Shown here: piece after piece, positions 51,962 to 61,451 of the stretch
How positions within the stretch are numbered: the stretch's first letter is position 1
How the letters are laid out: the number at the start of each line of letters is the position of its first letter
NCBI RefSeq assembly: GCF_002967715.1
Contig: NZ_PUIA01000085.1
Coordinates: 202,374-266,373 of the forward strand
DNA from: Blastopirellula marina
GTDB taxonomy: Bacteria; Planctomycetota; Planctomycetia; Pirellulales; Pirellulaceae
Reading direction: 5' to 3'
DNA length: 64,000 nt
The notes under the pieces: model-generated
Seen by the model: the letters and a program-made list of their open reading frames with translations, nothing else
Told to the model about the DNA's origin: nothing
The model's database searches: none
Made by a program: the position numbers and the translations under genes

Positions 51962-53089
51962 CTAGCGAAGTGGGCGTCGTGCGTAGTCGGCGGCGATACT
52001 CACCTTCGGAACTTCCACGGGAAGTGGCTGAACATCGAAGATAATTCCATTGAGCGAACGCGGCTTGTAGGAAGGAGCCGTGCCACCTTCGATGGTCGCG
52101 GTACCGGTTCCCCCTTTGTAGCCATCCATAATACGTTTGACTTGCGGGTTGATTTCAATCTTCCCGTCGCGGCGCGGGGTACCAACCGTTTCAAACGATC
52201 CGACGGTGACGATGCTTTCCGATCGATCGTGGAACGTATAGGCTTCGACCCCTTGCTTGCGAAGGGCATCGGCCAGCTTCTCGGCCTTCTCAGCGGCAAC
52301 GGCCAGGCGGGTTCCGCTGACGATGTTCTTCTTTTCGATCTCATCGATCTTCTTCTGATCGAGTTCTACGGCACCGCGGAAGGTCGCCACACGCACGGTG
52401 TACTTGCCAGGACAGTTAAGCAGGCTGTTTTGGCTGTCCTTGTTCATCTTCAGGACCAGGTCATCGATGCCTTTGGGGCGGAAGTATTCTTCCGGCAGCA
52501 GCGGATTGCGGGTGACAAACGCATTGCCCATCGGGCCTTTTTCTTTGTCATCTTCCGAATCGATCGCTTCGCGTAACCTCTGGCGAATGGTTTTGATCGT
52601 GTCGTTCTTGACGGTGTAGCTAGCACTAAAGACCTTTGGCTTGGCCGTTTTGATCTTGCTGAGGGTCTTTTCGACGCCACTTTCTTCCACCGTTTGGAAG
52701 TTGCCGACCATGACCGCGTAGCTGGTGAAGCTGACGTCGTTCATGTACTTCATCTTCTTAGGGCCGCCGTAACGATCGTACCCCTTGCCGACGACGGTGT
52801 CGGTGTAGTCGTAGTTTTGATGCCAGGTATAGGCTTCCAGACCGTAGTCTTTGCGAAGTTCCAAAACCAGGTCGTTGGCGTCTTTTTCGGCACCCGGACC
52901 AGAGAAGCTCGTGGCCATGATCAGCCAGGGACCTTGGTCTTCGGTCAGCTCGTAGCTCTTTTCGGCGTCAGCTTCCACACGCTGAAAAGGAATGAGATTG
53001 GCCCATGGTGGAGCGGCCCAGGTTGTTGTGGTAACTGCAGCAACAAGGCCCATTGCCAAGGCCAGGCGCAAATTCGTGTGGACAAACAT
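51962..53089 (-). CDS. Secreted protein with two SPOR-like units
   Basis: The 375-residue protein has a signal peptide (LALAMGLVAAVTTTTWA). Two regions share the SPOR-like pattern of a strand, helix, strand and G-F-x-T-V end: about residues 53-150 (PWLIMATSFSG, LRKDYGLEAYTWH, AVMVGNFQTVEE) and about 228-318 (KYTVRVATFRG, LRKQGVEAYTFH, VTVGSFETVGT). SPOR domains bind septal peptidoglycan. The matches are degenerate, so that role is inferred. The gene has its own terminator. Confidence 0.7.
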   Translation of the reverse strand: MFVHTNLRLALAMGLVAAVTTTTWAAPPWANLIPFQRVEADAEKSYELTEDQGPWLIMATSFSGPGAEKDANDLVLELRKDYGLEAYTWHQNYDYTDTVVGKGYDRYGGPKKMKYMNDVSFTSYAVMVGNFQTVEESGVEKTLSKIKTAKPKVFSASYTVKNDTIKTIRQRLREAIDSEDDKEKGPMGNAFVTRNPLLPEEYFRPKGIDDLVLKMNKDSQNSLLNCPGKYTVRVATFRGAVELDQKKIDEIEKKNIVSGTRLAVAAEKAEKLADALRKQGVEAYTFHDRSESIVTVGSFETVGTPRRDGKIEINPQVKRIMDGYKGGTGTATIEGGTAPSYKPRSLNGIIFDVQPLPVEVPKVSIAADYARRPLR

Positions 53090-53265
53090 CCTTGCTTGTT
53101 CCCCTCATGTGACAACAAATGCATCGATCGATCCCAAGCCCATCTTGGGCCGGGAATAGTCGGGGGAACAGTACCAACAGGGCGTCGGTCGCCACAAGAG
53201 GAATCTTGAGACAATTCCTCTCAGATTTTCAGAAAACTTATGCCCGTGCTAGCAAGGCGAAGCGA

Positions 53266-54219
53266 CTACGCTTCGACCAGCTGCGAAAGGCCCACTAGTT
53301 GCCGTGTCTTTTCCAGCAGTTCGCCATAGCGCGGCTTGGGAACCTGGGTATCGACACCCACTTGCTGCCCCTTCTTCTGATTGTCGCGTGAAACGAGCGA
53401 CGAGAAGATCACAATCGGCAGCGAGCCCAACACCGGGTGCATGCGGACATGCTTGGCCAGGCTGAAGCCGTCCATGCGGGGCATCTCGATATCGGTGATC
53501 AGGATGCCCACCTTGTCGCGAATCGTCTCGACTGTCTCGTCTTCGGCCAAAGCTTCCAGGTAATCCCAGGCAGCCTGGCCGTCGACAAAGCCGTGGACGT
53601 TGGTGAAGCCGGCATCTTGCAGGTGGTCGCCGATCATCTCGGAGATCATGCGAGAATCTTCCGCGAACACAACCGGAATGTTCGGAGCATCGATCCGCGC
53701 AACGCCCGCACTACTGGCTGGCTCGTCACAAATGCCAGCCACATCGGCACCGATCGACTCGAAATCGAGAATCTGAACCAGCTTTCCGTCGATCAGCACG
53801 ACACTGGTAATCGGGGCGTTCATACCGGGGGTCAACGGCAGAGGTCGCGTTGCCTTCCAGCTGACGCGATAAATACGGTGCACGCGATTCACGCGGAACG
53901 CGAGGGGACGCTGGTTGAATTCCAACAGCAGCAAACAATCGCTATCCTTGGAAGCGACTTCCGGCACATCGCCGTACAGGAAGTTCCCCAGATGGATCAG
54001 CGTCACGACATCTTGTCGGATTCGCACTACCCCTTCAATCGAAGGATGCCCTTCCGGCAGGCCTGTCACTTTGGTGATTCCGAGGACTTCCTTCACCTTG
54101 GCGACATTCACGCCAAAGGTTTGCCCGGCCACCTCAAACACGAGGATCTCGGCCTCGTTGGTGCCTGCTTCCAGCAGAATCCCGGTATTGATACCCAGCT
54201 TTGAATTTTGCGCATTCAT
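53266..54219 (-). CDS. cheV: CheV-type chemotaxis adaptor (CheW plus receiver)
   Basis: The 317-residue protein has a CheW-like domain (about 20-165) with ILVFEVAGQTFGVNVAKVKE and GVVRIRQDVVTLIHLG. A receiver domain (about 180-310) follows, with acidic VFAEDSRM, phosphoacceptor Asp in ILITDIEMPRMDG, IVIFSSL and Lys in VPKPRY. CheV couples receptors to CheA and is tuned by phosphorylation. No other chemotaxis gene is adjacent, so partners are elsewhere. Confidence 0.92.
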   Translation of the reverse strand: MNAQNSKLGINTGILLEAGTNEAEILVFEVAGQTFGVNVAKVKEVLGITKVTGLPEGHPSIEGVVRIRQDVVTLIHLGNFLYGDVPEVASKDSDCLLLLEFNQRPLAFRVNRVHRIYRVSWKATRPLPLTPGMNAPITSVVLIDGKLVQILDFESIGADVAGICDEPASSAGVARIDAPNIPVVFAEDSRMISEMIGDHLQDAGFTNVHGFVDGQAAWDYLEALAEDETVETIRDKVGILITDIEMPRMDGFSLAKHVRMHPVLGSLPIVIFSSLVSRDNQKKGQQVGVDTQVPKPRYGELLEKTRQLVGLSQLVEA

Positions 54220-54371
54220 AGTGTGCCGCTGCCCGCGTCAGTTCGTAGTTGCTGATTTCAAGAAACAACTCAACGAACAGTACATCGGCAGTGCTAGCAC
54301 TGCATTGTGAAAGAATTTAATCTTTGACGCGTGCGAGGGATGTGCCGGTTGGTCCGGTTATATCCCACCGG

Positions 54372-56282
54372 TTAGTTACGCCCGGCAGCACCTTCGCTGG
54401 CTTTTTGCATCTCTTGTACGATCGCCAGGTTTTTGGCGGCTGCCTGCATGCCAGGCTCAAGAGAGAGGGCCGCCTTATAATGGCGGATCGCATCACTCCA
54501 TTGCTTTTGGTGAGCGTACGCGTTTGCCAGATTATTATGGGCGTGAACGTTCTCGGGGGCGACTTGGATTGCCTTTTGGAAGAGCGATATCGCGGTGGGT
54601 CGATCATAGTGCTGAACAATCGATGCCAACCGGTTGTAGGCTTCCGAGTTGTTCGGATTGAGTTCCACGGCTCTGCGGAGAAATGCCATGGCTCTCTCTG
54701 GATTTTGTGTTTGCTCAAGCTGCGCGATAGCGACACAGATGCGATCGTCCCTTGGGTTGCCCCGGATGGCAATTTCGAAGTACTGCCGGGCAAGGTTCTC
54801 GTCACCTTTCGCAATTGCCTCCAGCCCCTGCTCGTAAAACAAATCCCCATGGGCCTTGGTGAAACCCACGGTCGGGTAAAGCTCAATCGCCTTGGTAAGC
54901 AGTGGAGTCGCTTTCTCGATGTCCCCTTCCTTGAGATAGACGTTGGCCAACTGCGAGTAGCCACGAAAGTGTTGCGGGTTCTTCGCGATGACATCCTGCC
55001 ACATCGCATTCGAAGAACGGTAGACCTCATTGCGGGCAATCGTGCAGACCCCATACCCTAAGACAGCAACGACACCGATACCCAGAACGACGCGGCCAAG
55101 CACGTCCGTTCCCGCAGCATCTTGCTGGCCTATCCCGTAGCTAATTGCCTGGTAGCCACCCAAAACGAGAACCGACAGCACGCCTGCCAGTGGAAGGTAC
55201 ATCCGGTGCTCGAAAGCGATGTCTTGAATGGGCAGAAAGGAAGAAGTCGGTGCAAGAATCAGGAAGAACCACCCTCCCCAAAAACCGAGCAATGGGTTGC
55301 GAAACGTAGCCCAAATCGTCAGGCCAATCAGCGATAGAATGAACAGGCCAGGCAATAGCGCGTCCACCAGGGAGAACGTTGCCCGCCAGCCGTGGTCGAG
55401 CGATTGCCCATTGGGAATCACCGAGAGCCATAGATAAAACGGAATGACCTTGGTCTGGCTGTATAGGTACTCGGTCGGGCCAACCGTGCGCCGTTCGGTT
55501 CCGCCTTCAGTGATGACGGTCTCGTTGACCACCGCGACACCGTAGTGTTGGAAATGTTCTGGCGGCAAGTCAAAAAAGTGCACGATCAGAATCCAACTCG
55601 CCATCAATCCGAGGTAGACAAACCAGTTTCTGCGAAATAGCGACTTCCACGATTCGGATAACAAAGCACGGTCGTACCACAGAATCACCAATGGAAGTAC
55701 AACCGCGACTTCTTTGCACGAGACCGCAGCAAAGCCAAATGCGACGCATGCTAACCGCCAGAAGACCATGTTCTTGGAATTGTGCCCAACGGCAAAACAC
55801 AGGATAGAAAGCAGAAAGAATAAGCCCATCAAAGACTCGTAACGCTGAACGATATAGGTCACCGATTGCGTTTGAAGAGGGTGAACCGCCCAGACCAGGG
55901 CAATGATCCCCGACAAGAGGAACGCGTGCCGACGAATTCCCTCAGAAACCCGCGGCTGGAGAAGCGTAACTTGGAGAAACCCAAACAGCGTGATCGAGGC
56001 TGCCACGTGAATGATCAAGTTCACCAAATGGTATCCAAGTGGTGCATCTCCTCCCCACGATCGCTGGAGAGTCCAGGTGAAATCGACCAGCCCACGTGAG
56101 CGCAGGTGGATGTTTTTCCAGGCAAACTCGTCAAACGTCGGATAGTTAAGAACGTGGGCGGCGCTATCGAGATGGAACGGGTACTGAAACGTGCGGTGGT
56201 AGACGGCAACCGTAGCAACAGCAATTAGAAGAGCAACCGCGTACCACTGGGCCCTTTGATTGCGAGCCAAGTTACCGAACAT
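54372..56282 (-). CDS. TMTC-like polytopic membrane protein with TPR domain
   Basis: The 636-residue protein has about ten membrane helices in its first 420 residues. These include the loop ALVWAVHPLQTQSVTYIVQR, the hallmark of TMTC-like and related PMT/GT-C-type proteins. At least five TPR units follow (about 440-625), with pairs such as NPNNSEAYNRLASIVQHY and APENVHAHNNLANAYAHQ. GT-C members use a lipid-linked sugar donor. A catalytic role in protein glycosylation is possible but not shown, and the first extracellular loop Asp/Glu motif is not clear. It is monocistronic. Confidence 0.82.
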   Translation of the reverse strand: MFGNLARNQRAQWYAVALLIAVATVAVYHRTFQYPFHLDSAAHVLNYPTFDEFAWKNIHLRSRGLVDFTWTLQRSWGGDAPLGYHLVNLIIHVAASITLFGFLQVTLLQPRVSEGIRRHAFLLSGIIALVWAVHPLQTQSVTYIVQRYESLMGLFFLLSILCFAVGHNSKNMVFWRLACVAFGFAAVSCKEVAVVLPLVILWYDRALLSESWKSLFRRNWFVYLGLMASWILIVHFFDLPPEHFQHYGVAVVNETVITEGGTERRTVGPTEYLYSQTKVIPFYLWLSVIPNGQSLDHGWRATFSLVDALLPGLFILSLIGLTIWATFRNPLLGFWGGWFFLILAPTSSFLPIQDIAFEHRMYLPLAGVLSVLVLGGYQAISYGIGQQDAAGTDVLGRVVLGIGVVAVLGYGVCTIARNEVYRSSNAMWQDVIAKNPQHFRGYSQLANVYLKEGDIEKATPLLTKAIELYPTVGFTKAHGDLFYEQGLEAIAKGDENLARQYFEIAIRGNPRDDRICVAIAQLEQTQNPERAMAFLRRAVELNPNNSEAYNRLASIVQHYDRPTAISLFQKAIQVAPENVHAHNNLANAYAHQKQWSDAIRHYKAALSLEPGMQAAAKNLAIVQEMQKASEGAAGRN

Positions 56283-56425
56283 GTAGTCACCCTCGCCTGC
56301 CCAGATCCTTTACCAGAAATCACACATTTTATAGGTGATGCGTACGAAACTTCACGCTTACAGGATGCGCTAGACGAGATTTTGCGAAACCTTAACGGGA
56401 TGCACAGGCACACGAAGACGCGAAT

Positions 56426-57715
56426 CTACCTCGGTAAAATCACGGTTCCAAGCACCCGCGTCGATTCGGCCCGATCGATCTTCACCTGGTAGCGTTCACC
56501 GATTTCGACCTTTGATCGATCGACATAAACAGGAGCATAACGGCACGAAGTCCCCATGGCGAAACTGGCGTCGTCGCGGTCTTCCGCTTCAATCAGCACG
56601 TCCAGCGTATCCCCTACCAGGCTTTCGTAGTACGTCTCGCGGGTCTTGTCTTCGACCGCGGCCAGGCGAGCCCGGCGGTCGGCTTTCACGTCGCCAGGGA
56701 CCTGGTCGGCCATCTCGGCGGCCGGCGTTCCCTTGCGAGGACTGAACGGGAAGATATGGATCTTTGAGAAGCCCACCGTCTCCGACACGTGGCAGGTTTC
56801 CTGGAACTCTTCTTCGGTCTCGCCGGGAAAACCGACGATGATGTCGGTCGAGATCGACGGCTTATCGATCGAGTCCTTCAACAGTTTGCAGCGGTCAATG
56901 AAACGCTGGCTGCCCCAACGACGTCGCATCCGCCGCAGGACCGAGTCGGAACCGCTTTGCATCGAGATGTGCAGGTGCGGGCAGATCTTGTCGGGGTACT
57001 GGGCCATCACCTCGATCAGTTCTTTGGTGACCTCGGTTGCTTCGATGCTGGAAAGACGCACGCGGAAGTCGGCGTCGATCTGCGAAAGCATTTCCATTAG
57101 CTTGGCCAGACGAACCCAATCGGTCTTCGGCTTCCCCTTGTTCAGGTCGACTCCGTAATGCCCCAGGTGAATGCCGGTCAGCACGATCTCGCGAAACCCA
57201 TTGCCAGCCAGGCGAGCCACTTCGTCGACGATCTCCCCCGAGGGTCGACTGTACATCTCAGGCCGAACGTACGGAATGATACAGAAGCTACACCGCAGCA
57301 GGCAGCCGTCCTGCACCTTCACATAAGCGCGGTGGCGATCGCCGAACTTCGAGATTCCATCGGGAATGTCGATCACCCCCATCCGGCCTAAAAGGTCGGG
57401 GATCTCCCGTTTGTCGGTCACCACTTCCGAGACATTAGGTAGCACCTTCAGCTCGTTCGGGGCTCGGGTCGCATAGCAGCCCATGACCACGATCCTGGAG
57501 TTCGGGTTGTCGCGGGCCAGCCGGCGAATGGCCTGGCGGCTTTTCGAGTCCCCCTCGTTGGTCACCGTGCAGGTATTCACCACGCACACGTCAGCCGCTT
57601 CGCTGTCGTCTGCATCTCGATAGCCGCCGCGCGCAAGCCCTTCGCGAACCAGTTCGGTTTCGTATTGGTTGACCTTGCACCCCAGGGTAAGGGTCTTCAG
57701 CTTGAGATCGCTCAT
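56426..57715 (-). CDS. mtaB: tRNA t6A37 methylthiotransferase MtaB
   Basis: The 429-residue radical-SAM enzyme adds the methylthio group to t6A37 of ANN-decoding tRNAs. The N-terminal cluster cysteines are Cys13 (LGCKVNQYE), Cys49 (NTCTVTNEG) and Cys80 (GCYAT). The radical-SAM motif is C-x3-C-x2-C (Cys138, 142, 145). A C-terminal TRAM-like domain (about 365-429) binds tRNA. ATG 57715 is preferred to the TTG 11 codons upstream. Confidence 0.93.
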   Translation of the reverse strand: MSDLKLKTLTLGCKVNQYETELVREGLARGGYRDADDSEAADVCVVNTCTVTNEGDSKSRQAIRRLARDNPNSRIVVMGCYATRAPNELKVLPNVSEVVTDKREIPDLLGRMGVIDIPDGISKFGDRHRAYVKVQDGCLLRCSFCIIPYVRPEMYSRPSGEIVDEVARLAGNGFREIVLTGIHLGHYGVDLNKGKPKTDWVRLAKLMEMLSQIDADFRVRLSSIEATEVTKELIEVMAQYPDKICPHLHISMQSGSDSVLRRMRRRWGSQRFIDRCKLLKDSIDKPSISTDIIVGFPGETEEEFQETCHVSETVGFSKIHIFPFSPRKGTPAAEMADQVPGDVKADRRARLAAVEDKTRETYYESLVGDTLDVLIEAEDRDDASFAMGTSCRYAPVYVDRSKVEIGERYQVKIDRAESTRVLGTVILPR

Positions 57716-57761
57716 CAGCAGATGGTAGGGGCTAAAGAGTGCTTCCAAAAATCTGGTCCCC

Positions 57762-57797
57762 TCGCCCCTCAGGAGAGAGGGTTAGGGTGAGGGGCGA
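57762..57797. repeat. Dispersed palindromic repeat, copy 2
   Basis: TCGCCCCTC (57762-57770) pairs with GAGGGGCGA (57789-57797) around an 18-nt loop containing GAGAGGGTTAGGGT. The family core TCCCCTCGCCCCT is intact. It lies between mtaB and clpS. Confidence 0.75.
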
Positions 57798-57862
57798 ACA
57801 ATCGCAGGCGGAAGAACCAACGCCCCTGTTCTCTCCAAAAGTAGGAGAGCGAACAGGCCATT

Positions 57863-58222
57863 TTAACACTCTGGCTCGATCGTGGAAGACATCGAACCGC
57901 GGCAACGAGCGATCAGATCGTCTTTGCCGTAGGCATGAATCTGGTCCCGCTTCAGCTCGGCATGCTCTTTGGTTGTGGTCAGGCAGATCGCCTTGCCGTC
58001 GGAATCGACCGTCTTGGCAATCTGGAAACCCTTCTCAACTGGGTGTCCGAACAGTTCATGCATCATCAATATGACGTATTCATACGTGTGGTCGTCGTCG
58101 TTCCACAGCATGACGTGATAACGAGGCTGGCGCTTCGGTTTTTGCTTATTCTTGGGTTTGGTTTTGGTCGAAACCGTCGTCGCTTCCCAAGGTTCTGCTA
58201 CTGACGTGTTAGAGTCGCCCAC
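57863..58222 (-). CDS. clpS: ClpS adaptor of the Clp protease
   Basis: The core is the ClpS fold, with YHVMLWNDDDHTYEYVILMM and HELFGHPVEKGFQIAKTVD and a C-terminal helix (HAELKRDQIHAYG). The conserved Asp-Asp and Asn-Asp residues form the N-degron pocket. The GTG at 58222 with GAGAAG upstream gives 119 residues; an ATG at 58306 would extend it to 147 with a non-conserved N-terminus. The basic linker KTKPKNKQKPKRQPR is normal for the ClpA/ClpC-binding tail. Confidence 0.9.
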   Translation of the reverse strand: MGDSNTSVAEPWEATTVSTKTKPKNKQKPKRQPRYHVMLWNDDDHTYEYVILMMHELFGHPVEKGFQIAKTVDSDGKAICLTTTKEHAELKRDQIHAYGKDDLIARCRGSMSSTIEPEC

Positions 58223-58408
58223 TGTTAACTTCTCGAAATTCAACAGGAATCTACCCCCTCGCGTGGCCCCCGAAATGGTTGCGAGAGGGATGGGTGCAAT
58301 GTCCATTTACTGCAAGTCGTATTATATTGTACGGCTTTACGGGTCGGAAGATAATTTTGGCGTTTCAAAAGCCAAACCATGCCGTGACCAAGTCCAATTG
58401 GATAAGCC

Positions 58409-59779
58409 ATGCCGGATCTGAAAACTTTTATAGATGAGAATCGTGGAAACTTCGTCGAGTCGCTCAAAGAGTTGCTCCGAATTCCCAGCGTCAGCACCGA
58501 TAGTCGGCATAAAGAAGACGTTAAGACCGCTGCCGACTGGGTCGCGGCTCGCTTCAAAGAACTGAACTTTGAAACGAAAGTCATCCCCACCAAGGGACAC
58601 CCGATTGTCTATGCCGAGAGCCCACCGGTGCCAGGCAAGCCCGTAGCCCTCGTTTATGGACACTATGACGTCCAACCCCCCGAACCGCTCGACCTGTGGG
58701 TTACGCCCCCCTTCGAACCCACCGAGCGCGACGGCAACCTCGTGGCCCGCGGTGCCACCGACGATAAAGGCCAGATGCTGACTCATGTATTCGGGGCAAC
58801 TGCCTGGATGAAGTCGGTAGGCGAGTTGCCCATCCAAGTGAAATTCTTGATCGAAGGGGAAGAGGAAATCGGCAGTGCCAACCTCGCTCCGTTCATCGAA
58901 GAAAATAAGGAACTGTTGGCCAACGATGTCGTCGTGATTAGCGACAGCAGCCAGTTCGCCCCAGGCCAGCCGGCCATCACCTATGGGCTGAAGGGGATTG
59001 CCTACTTTGAACTGAAGTTGGTCGGCCCCAACCGCGATCTGCACAGTGGCTCGTTCGGGGGCAGCGTTCGCAACCCGGCCAATGCCCTGTGTGCAATGCT
59101 CAACACGCTGATCGACGAGCACGGCTGGATTCACATCCCCGGCTTCTACGACGACGTCAAACCGATGTCCGGCGACGAACGCGAAAACTTCGCCGAACTT
59201 CCCTTCAACGAAGAAAAATTCAAAGAACAATTGGGCATCGACGATGTCCATGGAGAAGAAGGGTACACCACGCTCGAACGTCGCTGGGCTCGACCAACCC
59301 TGGATATCAACGGTCTGACTAGCGGCTACCAAGGCGAAGGTGCCAAAACCGTGCTGCCCAGCGAAGCATCGGCCAAGTTCAGCTGCCGCCTGGTGCCGGA
59401 TCAATGTCCGCACAAGATCGGCAAGGCTCTGCGCGAACACCTCGAAAAGATCTGCCCCACCGGCATCAAGATGGAGTTCAAAGAGCATCACGGTTCGCCT
59501 GGCTTTGTCGTTGCCACTGACAGCCCCTACATCAAGGCCGCCAGCGACGCCATCGAACAAGGCTTCGGTGCCGCACCGGTGTTGATTCGCGAAGGGGGAT
59601 CGATTCCGATCGTCGCCAACTTCGCCCAGCAGCTTGGCTCCGATGTTCTGCTGTTGGGCTGGGGACTGGATGACGATAACACCCACAGCCCTAACGAAAA
59701 GTTCAACCTCGCCGATTTCCAGCGAGGCATCGCCGCCAGCGCCCAACTATGGGCCGAACTGGCCAAGATCGATATGTAA
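58409..59779 (+). CDS. M20 dipeptidase (CNDP-like)
   Basis: The 456-residue cytoplasmic enzyme has the metal ligands in YGHYDVQPP (His85, Asp87), GATDDKGQ (Asp118), EGEEEIGS (Glu161/162), and a further Asp in VVISDSSQF. A lid domain follows, with HSGSFGGSVRNPANAL, and a C-terminal EGGSIPIV. The pattern is that of carnosinase-like and DapE-like M20 dipeptidases. No signal peptide is present. Confidence 0.92.
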   Translation: MPDLKTFIDENRGNFVESLKELLRIPSVSTDSRHKEDVKTAADWVAARFKELNFETKVIPTKGHPIVYAESPPVPGKPVALVYGHYDVQPPEPLDLWVTPPFEPTERDGNLVARGATDDKGQMLTHVFGATAWMKSVGELPIQVKFLIEGEEEIGSANLAPFIEENKELLANDVVVISDSSQFAPGQPAITYGLKGIAYFELKLVGPNRDLHSGSFGGSVRNPANALCAMLNTLIDEHGWIHIPGFYDDVKPMSGDERENFAELPFNEEKFKEQLGIDDVHGEEGYTTLERRWARPTLDINGLTSGYQGEGAKTVLPSEASAKFSCRLVPDQCPHKIGKALREHLEKICPTGIKMEFKEHHGSPGFVVATDSPYIKAASDAIEQGFGAAPVLIREGGSIPIVANFAQQLGSDVLLLGWGLDDDNTHSPNEKFNLADFQRGIAASAQLWAELAKIDM

Positions 59780-59787
59780 TTGAAATT

Positions 59788-59838
59788 CCTGTCCCCTCGC
59801 CCCTACGAGGAGAGGGCTAGGGGGAGGGGACGAACAGG
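59788..59838. repeat. Dispersed palindromic repeat, copy 3
   Basis: GTCCCCTC (59791-59798) pairs with GAGGGGAC (59824-59831), with an outer CCTGT/ACAGG match. Between them lies ACGAGGAGAGGGCTAG, as in other copies. It lies between the dipeptidase and serS. Confidence 0.75.
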
Positions 59839-59902
59839 GCACGAACGTCCCACCCCTCAATACAACGAATACACCACACGCTAACCCCAAAGATCTCAAC
59901 CC

Positions 59903-61183
59903 ATGCTCGACCGGAAGTTTGTTGTCGAAAACGTCGAACTCGTGAAGAAGAACTGCGAGAACCGCGGGGTTCAAGCCGACGTCGATCAGATCGTCGCGCT
60001 CGAAACGGCTCGTAAGGCCAAGCTGCAGGAAGCCGAAGAGTTCAACCGCCAGGCCAACGAAATCAACAAGACCGTCGGCAAGGCCACGCCGGAAGAGCGT
60101 CCCAACATCATCGCCGAAGGTAAACGTCTGCGTCAGTTGAAAGACGACGCCTCGACCGAAGTCGACAAGCTGGAAGAGCAAATCGTCGAGATCCTCCGCA
60201 TCGTACCCAACCTGACCCACCCCGACGCCCCGATCGGCGAAGACGACAAGAGCAACCTCGAGATCCAGCGCGGCGCAACCGAGCCCCGCAAGTTCGACTT
60301 CAAGGTTCTCGACCACGTTGAACTGGGCGAGAAGCTCGACCTCATCGACTTCGAAGCAGGTGCCCAAGTTGCCGGCGCTGGCTTCTACTACCTGAAGAAC
60401 GAAGCCGTGCTGCTGGAACTGGCCCTGCAGCAGTATGTTGTCAGCCTATTGGTCAAGGAAGGGTTCGTCCCGACCATCACACCGGACATGGCCCGCACCG
60501 AGATCCTGCACGGCGTCGGCTTCATCCCGCGTGGTCCCGAAACGCAAATCTACAGCATCGAACACACCGACCTGAACCTGGTCGCCACGGCCGAGATCAC
60601 CCTCGGCGGCATGTACGCCGGCAAGACGCTCGAAGCCGAAACACTACCCCAACTATTCTGCGGTATCAGCCACTGTTACCGCACTGAAGCGGGCGCGGCC
60701 GGCCGTGCGTCGCGAGGTCTCTACCGAGTGCATCAGTTCACCAAGGTCGAGATGTTCGCGTTCACCTTGCCGGAAGACAGCGAAGCGACCCTCACTAAGT
60801 TCCGCGACCTGGAATGCAAGATCTTCGATGGCCTGAAGATCCCGTACCGCGTGGTCGATACGGCCACCGGCGACCTGGGTGGCCCTGCCTACCGCAAGTT
60901 CGATCTGGAAGCCTGGATGCCGGGCCGCGGCGAAGCTGGCGAATACGGCGAAGTGACCAGCACCTCAAACTGCACCGACTACCAGGCCCGCCGCCTGAAC
61001 ATTCGCTACAAGGTGAAAGGGGAAAAGGGAACCCACTTCGCCCACACCCTGAACGGCACCGCCATCGCGCTCAGCCGCGGCCTGATCGCCGTACTGGAAA
61101 ACTACCAACAAGCTGACGGTAGCATCGAAGTCCCCGAAGTCCTCCGCCCCTACATGGGCATGGATAAAATCGGTCCCCGCTAA
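59903..61183 (+). CDS. serS: Seryl-tRNA synthetase
   Basis: The 426-residue class II synthetase has an N-terminal tRNA-binding coiled coil (about 30-100). Motif 2 reads SHCYRTEAGAAGRASRGLYR with RVHQFTKVEMF, motif 3 has THFAHTLNGTAIALSRGL. STSNCTDYQARRLNIRYK is the serine-binding region. All key residues are present and the length is typical. Confidence 0.97.
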   Translation: MLDRKFVVENVELVKKNCENRGVQADVDQIVALETARKAKLQEAEEFNRQANEINKTVGKATPEERPNIIAEGKRLRQLKDDASTEVDKLEEQIVEILRIVPNLTHPDAPIGEDDKSNLEIQRGATEPRKFDFKVLDHVELGEKLDLIDFEAGAQVAGAGFYYLKNEAVLLELALQQYVVSLLVKEGFVPTITPDMARTEILHGVGFIPRGPETQIYSIEHTDLNLVATAEITLGGMYAGKTLEAETLPQLFCGISHCYRTEAGAAGRASRGLYRVHQFTKVEMFAFTLPEDSEATLTKFRDLECKIFDGLKIPYRVVDTATGDLGGPAYRKFDLEAWMPGRGEAGEYGEVTSTSNCTDYQARRLNIRYKVKGEKGTHFAHTLNGTAIALSRGLIAVLENYQQADGSIEVPEVLRPYMGMDKIGPR

Positions 61184-61210
61184 AACGCCAGCGCCAAGTA
61201 CCAACAATTC

Positions 61211-61247
61211 CAGCCCCCTCGACCCTCCGGGGTGAGGGGCGAAGCTG
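61211..61247. repeat. Dispersed palindromic repeat, copy 4
   Basis: CCCCTC (61215-61220) pairs with GAGGGG (61234-61239), with an outer CAGC/GCTG match. The following stretch (61250-61300) continues the longer unit found again at 63645-63697. It sits about 28 bp after serS and may act as its terminator region. Confidence 0.7.
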
Positions 61248-61290
61248 GTACCAGCTCACCAACAATCCTAATCCAACGGGTACCACGCCC

Positions 61291-61300
61291 AAGTCCGCTT
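61291..61300. repeat. Target-site duplication, left copy
   Basis: AAGTCCGCTT flanks the element at 61301-61451 and is repeated exactly at 61452-61461. The same 10-mer occurs once in the uninterrupted paralogous site at 63688-63697. Confidence 0.85.
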
Positions 61301-61451
61301 GAGGGTGTCCGATAATTCAAATCGTATAAAACCCCGAGAAAATGGGCATACCAGAAGCACTCTAGCGACGGGTTCAACCAATAGGAAACTCGCTGATTGC
61401 TAAACGGCTAAACAGTATGCTTTTTCCGGAATTGAATTATCGGACACCCTC
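61301..61451. mobile_element. MITE-like element, 151 bp, with 20-bp terminal inverted repeats
   Basis: The ends GAGGGTGTCCGATAATTCAA (61301-61320) and its exact reverse complement (61432-61451) bound a 111-bp core without an ORF. A 10-bp target duplication (AAGTCCGCTT) lies on both sides. The insertion splits a palindromic intergenic unit, which occurs whole at 63681-63704. It must be moved by a transposase encoded elsewhere. A 10-bp duplication fits families such as ISAs1 or IS4, but the family is not settled. Confidence 0.85.

Noticed and set aside
58337..59746. Minus-strand ORF of 469 codons opposite the M20 dipeptidase
   Set aside because: The plus strand shows every M20 metal-ligand motif, and the antisense frame is explained by codon bias.
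61301..61451. Small regulatory RNA as an explanation of the inverted repeat
   Set aside because: The exact target duplication and the paralogous empty site fit transposition much better.
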